NCBI GenBank assembly: GCA_027029065.1
Contig: JALVGO010000042.1
Location: forward strand, 1-5,396
Reading direction: 5' to 3'
Length of the DNA: 5,396 nt
DNA from: Sulfurovum sp.
Lineage (GTDB): Bacteria > Campylobacterota > Campylobacteria > Campylobacterales > Sulfurovaceae
Part shown: positions 4,775 to 5,396 of the stretch, piece after piece
Numbering within the stretch: the first letter of the stretch is position 1
How the letters are laid out: each line of letters begins with the position of its first letter
Program-made: the position numbers and the translations under genes
The notes under the pieces: model-generated
The model's database searches: none
What the model was told of the DNA's origin: nothing
Seen by the model: only the letters and a program-made list of their open reading frames with translations

Positions 4775-4850
4775 GGAGGTTTTTTATATGCAAGATTTGA
4801 GTATGCATCCCCACGCAGAAGTGTGGGGACGAGTTAAAGCTCTGCCTTGA
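4775..4850 (+). pseudogene. Orphan gene start running into a REP element
   Basis: A strong Shine-Dalgarno GGAGGT (4775-4780) sits 7 nt before ATG at 4788. The frame runs 20 codons (MQDLSMHPHAEVWGRVKALP) and stops at TGA 4848-4850. From about codon 6 the coding sequence is the REP-like palindrome, so only the first few codons (MQDLS) could be ancestral. The simplest reading is the 5' remnant of a gene broken by the repeat. A real small protein, or a chance purine-rich stretch before an ATG, are alternatives. Confidence 0.3.
4805..4833 (+). repeat. REP-like element, right copy (intact hairpin)
   Basis: The sequence TCCCCACGC (4808-4816) pairs with GTGTGGGGA (4821-4829), with one G-U pair, around a 4-nt AGAA loop, followed by CGAG (4830-4833). 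The GCA...CGAG flanks and stem match common intergenic REP-type palindromes as I remember them. There is no T-run on either side, so it is not an intrinsic terminator. The copy at 4106-4124 shares 16 of 19 positions with 4815-4833. Confidence 0.65.
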
Positions 4851-4881
4851 TCTTCTCTTTGGTCGGTTTAAACGTAAACAT
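4834..4881 (-). pseudogene. Truncated 5' end of an unidentified gene
   Basis: The minus strand has a full set of start signals: ATG at 4881 (another ATG directly before it at 4884), Shine-Dalgarno AAGGA at 4892-4888 with 6-nt spacing, and an extended -10 TGTTAAAAT at 4918-4910. The frame encodes only 15 residues, MFTFKPTKEKIKAEL, and its TAA (4836-4834) lies directly at the edge of the right REP-like element. This looks like the head of a gene whose body was lost when the repeat or toxin-antitoxin cassette arrived. The remaining residues are too few to identify the family. A genuine 15-residue peptide is less likely. Confidence 0.45.
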
Positions 4882-4909
4882 CATCTATCCTTCTTCACTT
4901 CTTACCACC

Positions 4910-4918
4910 ATTTTAACA
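4910..4918 (-). promoter_or_regulatory. Extended -10 promoter of the truncated gene start
   Basis: The minus strand reads TGTTAAAAT (4918-4910), TGn plus TAAAAT. Predicted initiation near 4903 gives a leader of about 20 nt that contains AAGAAGGA before the ATG at 4881. Like the lipoprotein promoter it lacks a clear -35. Confidence 0.4.
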
Positions 4919-4972
4919 AAATTGTATGCTAAATTATATGCAAATCATGTGCAGGCGTTATCGAGGATAGTG

Positions 4973-4978
4973 TATACT
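4973..4978 (+). promoter_or_regulatory. Probable -10 box of the CorA-like gene
   Basis: TATACT (4973-4978, preceded by TG) lies 29 nt before the ATG at 5008, which fits a start near 4985 and a leader of about 23 nt. No convincing -35 is seen 17 nt upstream. The intergenic stretch 4885-5007 shows no other gene on the plus strand. Confidence 0.45.
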
Positions 4979-5007
4979 TATAGAAACAATTCCCATAAAG
5001 GTGTGCC

Positions 5008-5396
5008 ATGTATCTGCTCTCAGACCGACTCTACTACAAAGATGAGATCACCATCGAAGAGGGGCAGAAGCAGATCATCTTCACCCATGTTGACAACCCC
5101 ATCATCACCGAATGGCTTGAAGCACACAACTTTCCCGAAAGCTTCCTTGAGGACATCAACAACGAAGACCAGTCCATCACCTTTGAGCAGAGCAAGAGTT
5201 TTAAGCTGATCATTTTGAAATACTTTGTCAGGGATGAAGAGGATGAACTGCTCTACCATGACGAAAACATCGCCATCATCATCACCGCCAGCAAATTCAT
5301 CTTTCTCTCACGCAACGAGCATATCATCAAAAACGTTGTCTCTCACCTCTACAGACGCTATGAAGAGCGTGATTCGCTGGAGTATGTCACCTATAC
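5008..5396 (+). CDS. CorA-family divalent metal-ion transporter, N-terminal part (runs off the right edge)
   Basis: The frame from ATG at 5008 stays open to the window end (129 codons plus 2 nt). AAAGG at 4997-5001 with 6-nt spacing supports the start. The visible part is soluble and acidic and matches the cytoplasmic N-terminal domain of CorA-like Mg2+/Co2+ channels: IITEWLEAHNFPESFLEDINNEDQSITFEQ (residues 32-61), where a helical segment is followed by an E/D-rich turn, then strands KLIILKYFV (66-74) and IAIIITASKFIFLSRNE (88-104), then the start of a long helix (HLYRRYEERDSLEY). The diagnostic C-terminal membrane helices and GMN motif lie beyond the window, so the family call rests on the N-terminal fold pattern only. 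It reads away from the toxin-antitoxin island and has its own promoter. Confidence 0.68.
   Translation, partial: MYLLSDRLYYKDEITIEEGQKQIIFTHVDNPIITEWLEAHNFPESFLEDINNEDQSITFEQSKSFKLIILKYFVRDEEDELLYHDENIAIIITASKFIFLSRNEHIIKNVVSHLYRRYEERDSLEYVTY

Noticed and set aside
4775..4790. Run of six T after GTGGAGG as an intrinsic terminator
   Set aside because: No stable GC-rich stem immediately precedes the T-run on the plus strand.
4721..4833. Pair of palindromes as a CRISPR fragment
   Set aside because: Copies are in opposite orientation, differ in sequence and lack regular spacers; REP-like repeats fit better.
4847..5259. Open frames on both strands overlapping the CorA-like gene start
   Set aside because: They are out-of-frame shadows; the frame from 5008 has a Shine-Dalgarno, a coherent acidic domain and runs to the window end.

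Overview
The window looks like a chromosomal segment of a Campylobacterota (epsilonproteobacterial) organism, perhaps a Sulfurovum/Sulfurimonas-type sulfur oxidiser. The clues are the protein style, tightly packed operons, extended -10 promoters (TGnTATAAT type) without clear -35 boxes, and a moderately GC-rich core interrupted by an AT-rich accessory stretch. The organism assignment is inference; no rRNA or other marker gene is present.

Layout. Positions 1-590 (minus) hold the 5' part of an uncharacterised lipoprotein gene that runs off the left edge. A 98-bp divergent intergenic region separates it from a plus-strand operon: a ZnuA-type zinc-binding protein (689-1534), a ZnuC-type ATPase (1536-2327), a ZnuB-type permease (2324-3124) and a Qac/EmrE-type small multidrug resistance protein (3127-3450). 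Intervals are 1 nt, a 4-nt overlap and 2 nt, so all four are probably co-transcribed. The first gene has a perfect extended -10 box ending 7 nt before its ATG and no Shine-Dalgarno sequence, so its mRNA is probably leaderless.

Positions 3447-4720 are an AT-rich island with two unrelated type II toxin-antitoxin modules, both on the minus strand. Module 1 (3447-4006) is toxin-first, with a BrnT/DUF4258-like toxin and a CopG-type antitoxin. Its last codon overlaps the stop codon of the drug-transporter gene. Module 2 (4138-4645) is antitoxin-first, with a ribbon-helix-helix antitoxin and a RelE/ParE toxin. Each has a near-consensus TTGACA-N17-TANAAT promoter, and module 2 has a 10+10-bp inverted repeat centred on its -35 box.

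Module 2 is bracketed by REP-like palindromic elements (about 4104-4124, 4721-4751 and 4805-4833). Beside the right-hand REP lie two apparent gene starts that stop almost at once: a plus-strand one with a strong Shine-Dalgarno at 4775, and a minus-strand one with promoter, Shine-Dalgarno and 15 codons at 4834-4881. These look like debris of genes broken by past insertions or deletions. The window ends in the N-terminal part of a CorA-family metal-ion transporter gene (5008 onward, plus strand).

Overall, metal-ion uptake genes (zinc importer and CorA-like protein) flank a small insertion hot spot carrying toxin-antitoxin modules and REP elements. I found no clearly novel multi-gene system. The points most worth a second look are the REP-bracketed module with truncated gene starts, the probable leaderless znuA mRNA, and the coupling of a drug transporter to a zinc importer.
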